A DNA stretch of 64,000 bases from Actinocatenispora thailandica (GTDB lineage Bacteria > Actinomycetota > Actinomycetes > Mycobacteriales > Micromonosporaceae), in the NCBI RefSeq assembly GCF_016865425.1, contig NZ_AP023355.1, forward strand, positions 5,950,198-6,014,197, in the 5' to 3' direction. Below the pieces are notes generated by a model. That model was not told the DNA's origin and did no database searches. It saw nothing but the letters and a program-made list of their open reading frames with translations. Position numbers and translations under genes: made by a program. Every line of letters begins with the position of its first letter. Position 1 is the stretch's first letter. Positions 26,648 to 36,084 of the stretch are shown piece by piece.

Positions 26648-28756
26648 ATGGACACCCTGACCGCCGCACCCGCGCCGACCCGTACCGCGGTGGTCGGCCG
26701 GCGGCGCACCCGGCTGCTCGCACTGCCGGAGATGCGGTGGGCCGCCGCGGCACTCGCGCTGTTCCTGGCCGGCCTGGCCGTGCACCTCACCGGCGGGCCG
26801 GCCTGGGCGTACTGGCCGCTGTACCTCGCCTGCTACCTCGCCGGCGGCTGGGAGCCGGCGCTGGCCGGGCTGCGCGCGCTGAAGGACCGGACGCTCGACG
26901 TGGACCTGCTGATGGTCGCGGCGGCGATCGGCGCCGCGGCGATCGGCCAGGTACTCGACGGGGCCCTGCTGATCGTCATCTTCGCCACCTCCGGCGCGCT
27001 GGAGGCGCTGGCCACGGCGCGGACCGAGGACAGCGTGCGCGGCCTGCTCGACCTGACCCCCGACACCGCCACCCGGCTCGACTCGGACGGCGCGGAAACG
27101 ACGGTACCGGTCGCCGACCTCGCCGTCGGCGAGGTCATCCTGGTCCGCCCCGGCGACCGGATCGGCGCCGACGGCACCGTGCTCGACGGCGCCAGCGAGG
27201 TCGACCAGGCCACCATCACCGGCGAACCGCTACCCGCCGACAAGAGCGCCGGCGACGAGGTGTTCGCCGGCACCGTCAACGGCACCGGCGCCCTGCGGGT
27301 ACGGGTGCAGCGGCCGGCGGGCGAGTCGGTGGTGGCGCGCATCGCGGCGCTGGTCGAGGAGGCGTCCCGGACCAAGGCGACCACCCAACTGTTCATCGAG
27401 AAGGTCGAGCAGCGGTACTCCGTGGGCATGGTCGCCGCCACCGTCCTGCTGTTCACGGTGCCGCTGCTGTTCGGGGCGGCGCTGCAGGACTCGCTGCTGC
27501 GGGCGATGACGTTCATGATCGTCGCCTCCCCCTGCGCGGTGGTGCTGGCGACGATGCCGCCGCTGCTCGCCGCGATCGCCAACGCCGGCCGGCACGGCGT
27601 ACTCGTCAAATCCGCCGTGGTGATGGAGCGGCTCGGCACCGCCAGCCTCGTCGCGTTCGACAAGACCGGCACCCTCACCCGCGGCGTCCCACACCTCGTC
27701 GACCTCCGCGCGCTGCCCGGGCACACCGACGACGAGGTACTGCGCTGGGCGGCCAGCGCGGAGCACCGCAGCGAACACCCGCTGGCGGCGGCCATCGTCC
27801 GGGCCGCCCGCGAGCGCGACCTGCCACTGATCGCGGCGGACGACTTCGACGCCCGGCCCGGCCAGGGCATCACGGCGCGGCTGGCCGGCCACCTCGTCCA
27901 GGTCGGCGCACCGGACCGGCTGCTACCGCCGGCCGGCGACGAGCCGGACACCACCGGCGCGGCGGCTCGCCCGGACGGCGTCGCCGACATCCCCGCGGGC
28001 CTCGCCGCCGGCGGCGGGGCAGCCGCGGCCACCGGCAGCCACACCGCCGGTACGGACCTGGCTGCCGCGCGCGCCGCGGCCCGCACCGCGGGTACCGACC
28101 TGAGCGCGGCCGGCCGGACCGCCGTCGTGGTGCTGGTCGACCACCGGCCGATCGGCGTACTCGGCATCACCGACCAGGTGCGGGCCGACGCCCCCCGAGC
28201 CGTCGGCGCGGTCGCCGGGCTCACCGGCCGGGAGCCGGTGCTGCTCACCGGCGACAACGAACCCGCCGCCCGGCAGCTCGCCGACCAGGTCGGCATCCGG
28301 GAGGTCCGCGCCGGGCTGCTACCGGACGACAAGGTCGCCGCGGTGCGCGAGTACGAGCGGGCCGGGCACCGGATCGCGGTCGTCGGCGACGGAATCAACG
28401 ACGCGCCCGCGCTCGCCGCCGCACACACCGGACTCGCGATGGGCGGCGCCGGCTCCGACCTGACGCTGCAGACCGCCGACGCCGTGATCATCCGGGACGA
28501 GCTGGCCGCGGTACCCGCCGCGATCGCCCTGTCCCGGCGGGCCCGGCGGGTCGTGGTGGCCAACCTGGTCATCGCCGCCACGGTCATCGCCGGTCTGGTC
28601 ACCTGGGACCTCGCCGGCGAGCTGCCGCTGCCGCTCGGCGTCGCCGGGCACGAAGGCTCCACCGTGCTGGTCGGCCTCAACGGCCTGCGGCTGCTCCGCG
28701 GCGCCGCCTGGCCCGGCGACGCGCGGCGCCGCCGACGCCGACCACGCCGCGGATAG
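26648..28756 (+). CDS. P1B-4-type heavy-metal exporting ATPase
   Basis: A 702-residue P-type ATPase. It has the actuator ITGEPLPADKS, membrane motif SPCAVVLATMP (SPC in the metal-site helix), phosphorylation site DKTGTLTRG, HP motif SEHPL, hinge GDGINDAPAL and the C-terminal HEGSTVLVGLNGLRL. SPC plus HEGxT defines subgroup 1B-4 (Co/Fe/Zn export, CtpD/CoaT type). There is no N-terminal HMA domain. An Ala/Gly/Thr-rich insert of ~55 residues sits in the nucleotide-binding domain (after APDRLLPPAG). Regulated by the divergent ArsR protein. The start at 26648 has GGGGAG upstream. Confidence 0.93.
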   Translation: MDTLTAAPAPTRTAVVGRRRTRLLALPEMRWAAAALALFLAGLAVHLTGGPAWAYWPLYLACYLAGGWEPALAGLRALKDRTLDVDLLMVAAAIGAAAIGQVLDGALLIVIFATSGALEALATARTEDSVRGLLDLTPDTATRLDSDGAETTVPVADLAVGEVILVRPGDRIGADGTVLDGASEVDQATITGEPLPADKSAGDEVFAGTVNGTGALRVRVQRPAGESVVARIAALVEEASRTKATTQLFIEKVEQRYSVGMVAATVLLFTVPLLFGAALQDSLLRAMTFMIVASPCAVVLATMPPLLAAIANAGRHGVLVKSAVVMERLGTASLVAFDKTGTLTRGVPHLVDLRALPGHTDDEVLRWAASAEHRSEHPLAAAIVRAARERDLPLIAADDFDARPGQGITARLAGHLVQVGAPDRLLPPAGDEPDTTGAAARPDGVADIPAGLAAGGGAAAATGSHTAGTDLAAARAAARTAGTDLSAAGRTAVVVLVDHRPIGVLGITDQVRADAPRAVGAVAGLTGREPVLLTGDNEPAARQLADQVGIREVRAGLLPDDKVAAVREYERAGHRIAVVGDGINDAPALAAAHTGLAMGGAGSDLTLQTADAVIIRDELAAVPAAIALSRRARRVVVANLVIAATVIAGLVTWDLAGELPLPLGVAGHEGSTVLVGLNGLRLLRGAAWPGDARRRRRRPRRG

Positions 28757-28766
28757 GCTCGGCGGC

Positions 28767-29495
28767 ATGGCACTGCACCTCGGTCAGGTGAACCTCAAGG
28801 CCCGGGACGAATCCGCGCTCGCCCGGTTCTGGGCGGCCGCACTCGGTTGGGAAGCCGCCAGCACGGAACCGGGGGCGGCCAGCGTGCTACCCGCCGGCGC
28901 CGCCTGGCCGGCGCCCGCCACCAGCTCCATCGACTTCATCGCCGTACCGGATCCCGAGAACGTGCGGCACCGTGCCCACCTCGAACTCGCCACCACCTCC
29001 ACCGCGCACCGGGCGGACCTGGTCGCGCGGCTGCCCGGGCTCGGCGCGACACCGGTCGACGCCACCGCCGCCTGGACCGTACTGGCCGATCCGGAAGGCA
29101 ACCAGTTCTGCGTCCGGGAACCGCGGGAGGGCTACCGGAACACCGGACCGATCGCCGCCATCGTCGTCGACTGCACGGATCCGGCGGCCATGGCCCGGTT
29201 CTGGACGGAGGCCGCGGGCTGGGCGCGGCACGACGTGTCCGACGAGCGCGCCCTGCTGCGCGCCGCCGGCGACATCGGGCCGTACCTGGAGTTCGTCCGC
29301 ACGCCGCACCTCCCGAGCGGGTGGCACCGGGCCCACCTCGATCTGGTTCCGCACCCCGTCGACCGGTTCGCGGCGGAGGTGGCCCGGGTCGAGGCGCTCG
29401 GCGCCGCAGCCGCCGACGTGGGCCAGGGCGAGGTCAGCTGGCGGGTCCTCACCGACCCGGAAGGCAACCAGTTCTGCATCCTCGGCCCGGCCTGA
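28767..29495 (+). CDS. Two-domain VOC (glyoxalase-like) protein
   Basis: A 242-residue protein made of two similar ~120-residue VOC modules. Each has an ARFW-type helix and ends with DPEGNQFC. The first module starts HLGQVNLKARD and the second AIVVDCTDPA. This 'glyoxalase-like' type lacks an assigned reaction. It starts ten bases after the ATPase gene, so it may be co-transcribed, and converges with the TetR gene. Confidence 0.85.
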   Translation: MALHLGQVNLKARDESALARFWAAALGWEAASTEPGAASVLPAGAAWPAPATSSIDFIAVPDPENVRHRAHLELATTSTAHRADLVARLPGLGATPVDATAAWTVLADPEGNQFCVREPREGYRNTGPIAAIVVDCTDPAAMARFWTEAAGWARHDVSDERALLRAAGDIGPYLEFVRTPHLPSGWHRAHLDLVPHPVDRFAAEVARVEALGAAAADVGQGEVSWRVLTDPEGNQFCILGPA

Positions 29496-29526
29496 CACCC
29501 GTCGTCGCGCTCGGGTCCTCGGCGGG

Positions 29527-30207
29527 TCAGCGGGCGAGCCGCGCCTCGACGCCGTCGAGCACGAAGTCGAGCCCCAGCCGGAACGTCTCCTCGGCGTCCA
29601 GGTGGGCGGCGTCGCGGACGACCGAGGCCAGCGCGGGGAACCGGCCGGTGGCGAAGGTGCGCTCCAGGTAGGGCCCGAACGCCCGCTGCCACTGGCGCTG
29701 GTCCAGGCCGCTGGACCGCTCGGCGCGCCGCTCGGCGATCTCGCGCCGCACCACGCCGATCACGTACGCGTCCACGGCGCCGACCACCGGCATCACCAGG
29801 TCGATGTCGACACCGCCCATCGCGGCGACCACCGCCTCGCCCCTGGCCAGCGCGTGTGGCCCGAGCGCGGGCCGGCCACCGATCAGGTCGGCCAGCCACT
29901 CGTGCCGGTGCACGGCCTGCCGGGTGGCGCCGGCGAGGGAGTGCAGCACCTGCCGCCACCCGTCCCCGACCGGCCGGATCTCCGCATGGATCTCGTCGAC
30001 CATCAGGTCGAGCAGCTCGTCCTTGGTGTCGAGGTAGCCGTACAGCCGCATCGGCCCGACATCCAGCGCGGCGGCGACCTTGCGCAGCGACACCGCCGGC
30101 AGCCCGTCCGCGTCGGCCAACCGGATAGCCGCCCGGACGATCCGCTCCCGGCTCAGCGGCGCCGGTACCGGCCGGTCCGGCGGCTCCGGCCGCTCCCACA
30201 CCAACAT
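29527..30207 (-). CDS. TetR-family regulator
   Basis: A 226-residue TetR protein. The N-terminal helix-turn-helix is SRERIVRAAIRLADADGLPAVSLRKVAAALDVGPMRLYGYLDTKDELLDLM, of the TetR_C/TetR-class-B-like group, followed by a helical ligand-binding domain. I use the ATG 30205-30207. A perfect inverted repeat 24 bases upstream is the likely autoregulatory operator. The upstream neighbour on the same strand, a DUF4386 membrane protein, may be in its regulon. Confidence 0.88.
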   Translation of the reverse strand: MLVWERPEPPDRPVPAPLSRERIVRAAIRLADADGLPAVSLRKVAAALDVGPMRLYGYLDTKDELLDLMVDEIHAEIRPVGDGWRQVLHSLAGATRQAVHRHEWLADLIGGRPALGPHALARGEAVVAAMGGVDIDLVMPVVGAVDAYVIGVVRREIAERRAERSSGLDQRQWQRAFGPYLERTFATGRFPALASVVRDAAHLDAEETFRLGLDFVLDGVEARLAR

Positions 30208-30230
30208 GGCGTCACGGTACAACGCATGCC

Positions 30231-30247
30231 CCGATACACCGTATCGG
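30231..30247. promoter_or_regulatory. Perfect inverted repeat, likely TetR operator
   Basis: CCGATAC, three bases, GTATCGG: two 7-base arms pair perfectly around ACC. It lies immediately upstream of the TetR start and overlaps where its promoter should be, fitting autorepression. Confidence 0.65.
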
Positions 30248-30394
30248 TTGACGGGACGGCACCGCCCGGCCGAGCCACCGGGCCGAACGCCGCGGCCCCG
30301 GCCGGGCCGCCGGGCCGTACGCCGTCGGCCCGGCCGGGCCGAACCCGCGTCCGGTGGGGCCCCCGCCCCCGCGACAAGCCCGGAACGTGCCCGG

Positions 30395-31129
30395 TCAGCG
30401 GGTTCCGGCGAGGCGCACCAGCCGTACCCCGACCAGGACGTACCACACCTCCAGGAACAGCACCGAGAAGACCGAGACGTAGACCCCGACGGCCGGCAGG
30501 TACAGGCCGAGGCCGATCACGTTGCCGGCGATCGCCATCCAGCCGGTCAGGCGACTGAACACCGGGGTACGCAGCATCACCACGCCGACGACGATCCCCG
30601 CCAGCGACCCCAGCAGGTACGCCACCTGGAACCCGGTGCCCTGCCAGGTGGCGAGCGCCGCCTCACCCGCCGCGCGGATCGCGGCGCGATCGGCGGCGTT
30701 GTCGGCGGCCACGAACCGCCCCGCGAGCCGGCCCAGCTGGATCGCCGGATTCGACGCGACGTACAGCAGCGCTCCCATCAGCCCCGCCGCCGCGGCGAGC
30801 AGCATCGCAGCCGGGTACGCACGGCGCAGCGTCAGGTACAGCGCCAGGAGGAGCGGAACGAGCAGGACGTTGTCCACCACGAGCAGCAGGTCCAGATCGA
30901 CCAGCCCCAGCGCCGGATGCGCCCGGAGCAGCCCGAACCAGGCCACCGCCGTACCCGACAGCGGCGGCGGGACCGCGAGGAAGACGGCGATCTGAACCGG
31001 GATCAGCGCGGCCGAGGCCAGCGCGGCGAACCCGCCGACGCGATACAGCAGCCGGTACGACTCCGTGCCGGCCGGCGGCCCGGCTCGCTGCACCGCCGCT
31101 GGGCGCTGCGCCGCGTTTCGTGCACCCAT
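30395..31129 (-). CDS. DUF4386-like membrane protein
   Basis: A 244-residue protein with about six membrane helices (for example GGFAALASAALIPVQIAVF and AMLLAAAAGLMGALLYVAS). The ASNPAIQLG segment and the late VGVVMLRTPVFSRLTGWMAIAGN stretch are typical of DUF4386. Function unknown. The start is uncertain: ATG 31127-31129 is used, and ATG 31139-31141 in the same frame is the alternative. It precedes the TetR gene on the same strand with the operator-like repeat between them. Confidence 0.75.
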   Translation of the reverse strand: MGARNAAQRPAAVQRAGPPAGTESYRLLYRVGGFAALASAALIPVQIAVFLAVPPPLSGTAVAWFGLLRAHPALGLVDLDLLLVVDNVLLVPLLLALYLTLRRAYPAAMLLAAAAGLMGALLYVASNPAIQLGRLAGRFVAADNAADRAAIRAAGEAALATWQGTGFQVAYLLGSLAGIVVGVVMLRTPVFSRLTGWMAIAGNVIGLGLYLPAVGVYVSVFSVLFLEVWYVLVGVRLVRLAGTR

Positions 31130-31661
31130 CACCCACCGCATCCCCACCGCGGCGGCCCGCCGTGACACCCGCCGGCACCGTGCCACGCTCGGTCGCGCTG
31201 CTGGTCTCCCCCGCCCGGTACCGCACGCCCGAGTCGCCGCGGCCGGCCCTGGCGTACGGACACCCGGCGGGCCCGTCGCCGGGTGGCGACCTGTCGCCAA
31301 CGACAGCGAGAACAAGCGCCCATTGCTGGGTCGCCGCATCTCGACTCGCTTCCGGCAACGCCGCCTCGTCGGGTGCCGATACCAGAATGGGCCCCGGCGG
31401 GCGCTGCCACCTGTGCCGAACGACCCGATGCCGATGGGTGGAACAGACCAGGCGGTCGGCGGCGCCCGGCACGGCCGGACCCGCAGCGTGCGCGCACCGC
31501 GGCTCGGCCCCGCACCGGGCCGCCGTCCGGTGTCGTTCGTCCCGGCGTGTCGTGCCGTCATCCCCTACTCACCCGACGCACCGGGGCAGATGCTGAACGT
31601 ACGTTGCCGGTGCGTGGACGGACCTGGCCGGCACAACGACGCCGGAGGAGAGGACCCATCG
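31130..31661. other. 532-base gap between DUF4386 and DUF302 genes
   Basis: No convincing gene. The reading frames that cross it lack family features and codon bias consistent with one strand. It must hold the promoters of the two divergent flanking genes; I cannot pick a clear -35/-10 pair. Confidence 0.5.
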
Positions 31662-32075
31662 ATGAGCTACGGAATCGCGACGCGGGTCGCCGGGCCCTTC
31701 CCGGCGGCCGTGGAGCGGGTGCGCACCGCCCTCAAGGAGCAGGGTTTCGGCGTACTCACCGAGATCGACGTGCAGGCGACCCTGCGCGACAAGCTGGGCG
31801 AGTCGATGGAGCCCTACCTGATCCTCGGCGCCTGCAACCCGCCGCTGGCGCATCGCGCCCTGGCCGTCGACCGGCACATCGGCCTGTTGTTGCCCTGCAA
31901 CGTCGTGGTACGTGCCGACGGTGACGAGGTCCTCGTCGAAGCGCTCGACCCGAACGTCATGGTGGAGGTCGCGGGCGAGGAGAACCTGCGCGGGGTCGCC
32001 GACGAGGCGCGGACGCGGTTGACCGCCGCCATGAACGCGCTCCGGTCGGCCGGATCCGACACGGGTTCGCCGTGA
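31662..32075 (+). CDS. DUF302 family protein
   Basis: A 137-residue DUF302 protein. It has the core IDVQATLRDKLGESMEPYLILGACNPPLAHRALAVDRHIGLLLPCNVVVR, in which the CNPPLA and LLPCNV motifs carry the family's conserved residues. Function unknown; the family occurs near sulfur or heavy-metal genes. A strong GGAGGAGAGG site precedes the ATG. The last codons run into a short AICE-like relic on the other strand. Confidence 0.88.
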   Translation: MSYGIATRVAGPFPAAVERVRTALKEQGFGVLTEIDVQATLRDKLGESMEPYLILGACNPPLAHRALAVDRHIGLLLPCNVVVRADGDEVLVEALDPNVMVEVAGEENLRGVADEARTRLTAAMNALRSAGSDTGSP

Positions 32076-32107
32076 ACTCCGGCGACGCCTCCCGGCCCCG
32101 GTAGACG
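32069..32107 (-). pseudogene. Short relic of an AICE gene
   Basis: On the minus strand this stretch encodes VYRGREASPEFTANP, matching VYLGREASPEFTASP of the element gene at 44367-44645. At DNA level 32072-32093 is identical to 44563-44584 over 22 bases, and the GTAGACG at 32101-32107 matches 44592-44598 at the same spacing. No start or flanking homology is visible, so it is a fragment, and it overlaps the end of the DUF302 gene. The following bases to 32437 show no gene. Confidence 0.5.
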
Positions 32108-32437
32108 GTAGTCGTCCGGCCGGGGTGTCGCCGGCCCCGCAGCCACCAAGCCCGGCCGGGCAGCAGCTCGGCCGAGCCGCCAGGGCCAGGCCCGGGGCGG
32201 CCGAGCCGCCGGGGCCGCCGGGGCCGCCGGGGCGCTGGGCCACTGGGGCCGTCGGAGCTGCGGCGAGACCTCCGGGGGACATTCGGCATTTATCGGCACC
32301 GATGGATTTCCCGGGGTACCAGCGGGGGTTTTGGTGCTAGGTTCGCCTCGCCCCAGCGATCTTAAGCGGTTCCTAAGACAATGTGCCGAATGGTCGGTGC
32401 GGTGCGGGGCCGCTTCCTACCCCCGAATGGAGCCTCG

Positions 32438-35089
32438 GTGCGTCGGTTACGACGTCTGCTGACGGCTGCCCTGTCCCTGATCGTCGTGCCGACGGTCGGC
32501 GTGCTGGCAGCCACCGCACCAGCCCACGCGATGGTGCCCGATCCCGATCCGTACGTCCACTTCGGACCGTACACGGCCAAGGTCGACCTGGATGCTCGCG
32601 GCAGCATGAGCATCGACGACCGGACCAAGACCAACGCCTACCTCACCGGCGACACGCTCTACCTGATCTGCCAGGACACCGGCCCCTCCTACGGTGGCAG
32701 CACCATCTGGGACTACACCACCGACGGCTACTGGGAACCCGACGCCTACATCAAGACCGGCACCAGCGGCTTCGTCAGCGGCGCGCCACGCTGCCTGTCG
32801 ATCGGCCTGGACGGCCGTTCCGGCGTCGGGTCGGTGCAGGGCGACTACAAGGCCGAGGTCGACATCGACGGCCGCGGCAGCATGAACACCGCCGACCGGA
32901 TCAAGTACAACGCCTACCTGGCCGGCAGCGACGTGTTCATCAAGTGCCAGGACTACGGGCCGTCGGTCAACTCGGACACGGTGTGGGACTACACCGCGGA
33001 CGGCTACTGGATCCCCGACACGTACGTGAAGACCGGCACCAACGCGATGCTGCCCGGCATGCCGCGCTGCAGCGACCTCGGCATCGACGGCGGCGCGAGC
33101 ACCAACACCAACGGCGGTCAGCGGTTCGTGGCCGCCACCGACCTCAACGGCTACTCGTCGAAGAGCCTGAGCTCCAGCTACGTCGACAACGCCTACCTGG
33201 ACGGCCAGTACCTGACGGTGATGTGCCAGGCCTACGGTGCGTACAACTACGGCGGGTCGGCGATCTGGGACCGCACCGCCGAGGGCTACTGGGTGGCCGA
33301 CTACTACGTGCACACCGGCTCCACCGGCTTCGTGATGTCGCGCTGCGACAGCGACGGCCCGTCCGGCGGCTCCGGCACCCGGTTCCTCGCCGAGACCGAC
33401 CTCAACGGGTACTCGTCCAAGAGCCTGAACTCCAGCTACGTCAACAACAAGTACCTGGGCGGCAGCTACCTCACCGTGGTCTGCCAGGCGTACGGCGAGT
33501 ACAACTACGGCAGCTCGGCGGTGTGGGACAAGACCACCGACGGCGTCTGGGTCGCCGACTACTACGTCAAGACCGGCAGCTACGACATCGTGCTGTCGCG
33601 CTGCGACAACGATCCCAAACCCACCGGCGGCCCCGGCAACCCGAGCGTGCCGGGCACGCCGCCGGCCGGCAGCGTGGCGTCCTCGCAGATGCGCGACCAC
33701 ATCGTGAACGCGGTACGCACCCAGGTGGGTGTGCACGAGTGGGGCGACAACTGCAACCCGTACGGGACCAGCGGCACGGTCTGCGGCGAACCGTGGTGCT
33801 CGATCTTCGCCAGCTGGGCGTTCCGGCAGGCCGGCATCGACGTCTCCCTGCCCTACTCGGGCGACTTCTACTACTGGGCGCAGCGGCACGGAACCCTGCG
33901 CAGCACCAGCAACATCCGGCCCGGCGACCTGGTGCTGTTCGGCAGCGGTCCACAGTGGCCGGACAGCAACCACGTGGGGGTGGTCGTGGACGTCCAGTCG
34001 GACGGCGAGATCACCACCATCGAGGGCAACATGAGCAACGCGGTCCGCAGGATCGGCCCCTACCTGCCCAGCCAGGCGGCCAGCTACCACCCGCACGACG
34101 GCGGCATCTTCGCGGTCGTCGCACCGGTCAACGACTCCGGCGACACCAGGTGGGGTTCGGACTACGACACCAACTCGCAGTACGCGCAGAAGTTCTCCGA
34201 CGGCACCACCGGCACCAACTACGCCGACCCGGTGTGCTCGCAGGACCTGACCAGCCCGGACCACACCGCGTTCTACAGCTGCGTGCAGATGGTCGGCCGG
34301 CAGGCCCGCGGGATCGCGATCGCCGACCCGAGCAGCATGAAGGCGTTCGGGGCCACGGTCACCCTCACCGTCGGCGGCACCGTACGCACGGCCCGATGTC
34401 TGACCATCGACTACTCCGGGTACCGAACGTGCGCGACCTCCTGGGTCGCCATCGGCTCACCCACACTGCACGCCGATGCCACGTTCACGGTGAACGGCTC
34501 GACGCAGGAGTCGCAGCGAGCCTTCACCATGAACCTGTACGGCGACCAGCAGACCAAGGGTGACTACTGCGGGCCGGCCAGCACCCAGGCGGCGCTCGGC
34601 ACGATGGGCTACCCGATGCCGTCGCAGTCCACGCTGGCCTCCGAGGAGGGCACCGACTCGATCCACTTCACCTCGCCGTTCAACATCCCGAACTCGCTGG
34701 ACTCGCGGGTGAGCAACGCCGACTACAAGGTGCTGTTCTGGGACAACTACGGTGAAGGCGAGCTGTACGACCTGGAGGCGCTGCGCCAGCAGCTGAACAA
34801 GGGCCGGGCGGCGATCCTGCTGATCAACCCGAACAACCTGCCGTCGAGTTGGGACATCGAGACCGGCACGTTCGTCCGGCACTACATCACCGTGATCGGC
34901 TACGGCGCGCCGAAGCGCACGGTGATCAGCGGCGTCCCGTACGACATCCAGACCCTCGCGGTCTGGGACCCGGCCAACGACGTGGTGCACAACATCACGC
35001 TGCAGCAGCTGGCCGACTACACCACCGGTGCCGACTTCGACGTGAGCCTCGACCCCGGCACGTTCGCGATCATCGCGAACACCACCTGA
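32438..35089 (+). CDS. Secreted repeat protein with CHAP and C39-like peptidase domains
   Basis: An 883-residue exported protein. The signal peptide (RRLRRLLTAALSLIVVPTVGVLAATAPAHA) is followed by four ~80-95-residue tandem modules with WDYTTDGYW/WDRTAEGYW-type strands and paired Cys (LICQ ... RC), probably SH3-like wall-binding repeats. Next come a CHAP domain (CGEPWCSIFASWAF with nucleophile Cys, SNHVGVVVD His, IEGN) and a C-terminal C39-like domain (DYCGPASTQAALG Cys; VRHYITVIGYG His; VWDPAND Asp). CHAP domains cleave peptidoglycan peptides; C39-like domains are Cys peptidases. The GTG at 32438 is chosen for its GGAG site and signal peptide. The combination is unusual. Confidence 0.85.
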   Translation: MRRLRRLLTAALSLIVVPTVGVLAATAPAHAMVPDPDPYVHFGPYTAKVDLDARGSMSIDDRTKTNAYLTGDTLYLICQDTGPSYGGSTIWDYTTDGYWEPDAYIKTGTSGFVSGAPRCLSIGLDGRSGVGSVQGDYKAEVDIDGRGSMNTADRIKYNAYLAGSDVFIKCQDYGPSVNSDTVWDYTADGYWIPDTYVKTGTNAMLPGMPRCSDLGIDGGASTNTNGGQRFVAATDLNGYSSKSLSSSYVDNAYLDGQYLTVMCQAYGAYNYGGSAIWDRTAEGYWVADYYVHTGSTGFVMSRCDSDGPSGGSGTRFLAETDLNGYSSKSLNSSYVNNKYLGGSYLTVVCQAYGEYNYGSSAVWDKTTDGVWVADYYVKTGSYDIVLSRCDNDPKPTGGPGNPSVPGTPPAGSVASSQMRDHIVNAVRTQVGVHEWGDNCNPYGTSGTVCGEPWCSIFASWAFRQAGIDVSLPYSGDFYYWAQRHGTLRSTSNIRPGDLVLFGSGPQWPDSNHVGVVVDVQSDGEITTIEGNMSNAVRRIGPYLPSQAASYHPHDGGIFAVVAPVNDSGDTRWGSDYDTNSQYAQKFSDGTTGTNYADPVCSQDLTSPDHTAFYSCVQMVGRQARGIAIADPSSMKAFGATVTLTVGGTVRTARCLTIDYSGYRTCATSWVAIGSPTLHADATFTVNGSTQESQRAFTMNLYGDQQTKGDYCGPASTQAALGTMGYPMPSQSTLASEEGTDSIHFTSPFNIPNSLDSRVSNADYKVLFWDNYGEGELYDLEALRQQLNKGRAAILLINPNNLPSSWDIETGTFVRHYITVIGYGAPKRTVISGVPYDIQTLAVWDPANDVVHNITLQQLADYTTGADFDVSLDPGTFAIIANTT

Positions 35090-35304
35090 TCCGCCGGGTG
35101 GGGTGGCGACGGATGCCACCCCACCCCGTACCGGTCACTCGGCCCGACCCCGACGGAATCACGCTCTCGGCACGAGCACACCCCGAACCGGTACCCGGAC
35201 CCGGCCCGGGACTGCGCGACCAGATCATCCGCACTGCCCGCGGCCGGCGGTACCTCCCGGCCCGCGTCAGGCGCCCCGGTGCTGGCTTCCTAAGCTCTGA
35301 TGCT

Positions 35305-36084
35305 GTGACCGACAGCTTTGACGCCGTGGCGTACAACCGTGCCGCCTGGGACCGCGAGGTGGAGAACAGCAACGAGTGGACCCGGCCGGTCGGGCCGGAG
35401 GCCATCGCCCGGGCCCGGGCCGGCGACTGGTCCATCGTGCTGATCGGCTACCAGGCGGTGCCGCGCGACTGGTTTCCGGCCGAACTGGCCGGCGTCGACG
35501 TGCTGTGCCTGGCGTCCGGCGGCGGCCAGCAGGGGCCGGTACTCTCCGCGGCGGGCGCGACCGTGACGGTACTGGACAACTCGCAGCGGCAACTCGACCG
35601 CGACCGGGAAGTCGCCGCCCGCGAGGGACTGGACGTCCGCACCGTGCTCGGCGACATGCGCGACCTGAGCGTGTTCCCCGATGCCAGCTTCGATGTCGTC
35701 TTCAACCCGGTGTCCAACGTGTTCTGCCCCGATCTTGCACCGGTCTGGCGCGAGTCGTACCGCGTGCTGCGACCGGGTGGGGTCCTGATGGCCGGGTTCA
35801 TGAACCCCGACGTCTTCATCTTCGACGTCACGGCGCTGGAGGAGCGGGACGAGCTCGTCGTGCGCCACCCGCTCCCGTTCAGCAGCCTCGACCTCCCCGA
35901 CGCCGAGCGGGAGCGCTCGTACGGCACCGGGCCGATCGAGTACAGCCACACACTGACCGCGCAGATCGGCGGCCAGCTCGCGGCCGGCTTCTCCCTGACC
36001 CACTTCGAGGAAGCTCCACACCACGCGGACGCCACCGCCCGCTACCTGCCCGGCTACTTCGCCACCCGCGCCACCAAGCCATAA
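35305..36084 (+). CDS. Class I SAM-dependent methyltransferase
   Basis: A 259-residue methyltransferase. Motif I is VDVLCLASGGGQQGPVLSAAGATVTVLDNS, with the acidic residue at the end of strand 2; later motifs are LGDMRDLSVFPDASFDVVFNPVSN and YRVLRPGGVLMAG. The substrate cannot be told. The start is GTG at 35305; the overlapping ATG at 35300 stops at once. 215 bases separate it from the repeat protein; it is the last chromosomal gene before the AICE relic. Confidence 0.85.
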   Translation: MTDSFDAVAYNRAAWDREVENSNEWTRPVGPEAIARARAGDWSIVLIGYQAVPRDWFPAELAGVDVLCLASGGGQQGPVLSAAGATVTVLDNSQRQLDRDREVAAREGLDVRTVLGDMRDLSVFPDASFDVVFNPVSNVFCPDLAPVWRESYRVLRPGGVLMAGFMNPDVFIFDVTALEERDELVVRHPLPFSSLDLPDAERERSYGTGPIEYSHTLTAQIGGQLAAGFSLTHFEEAPHHADATARYLPGYFATRATKP

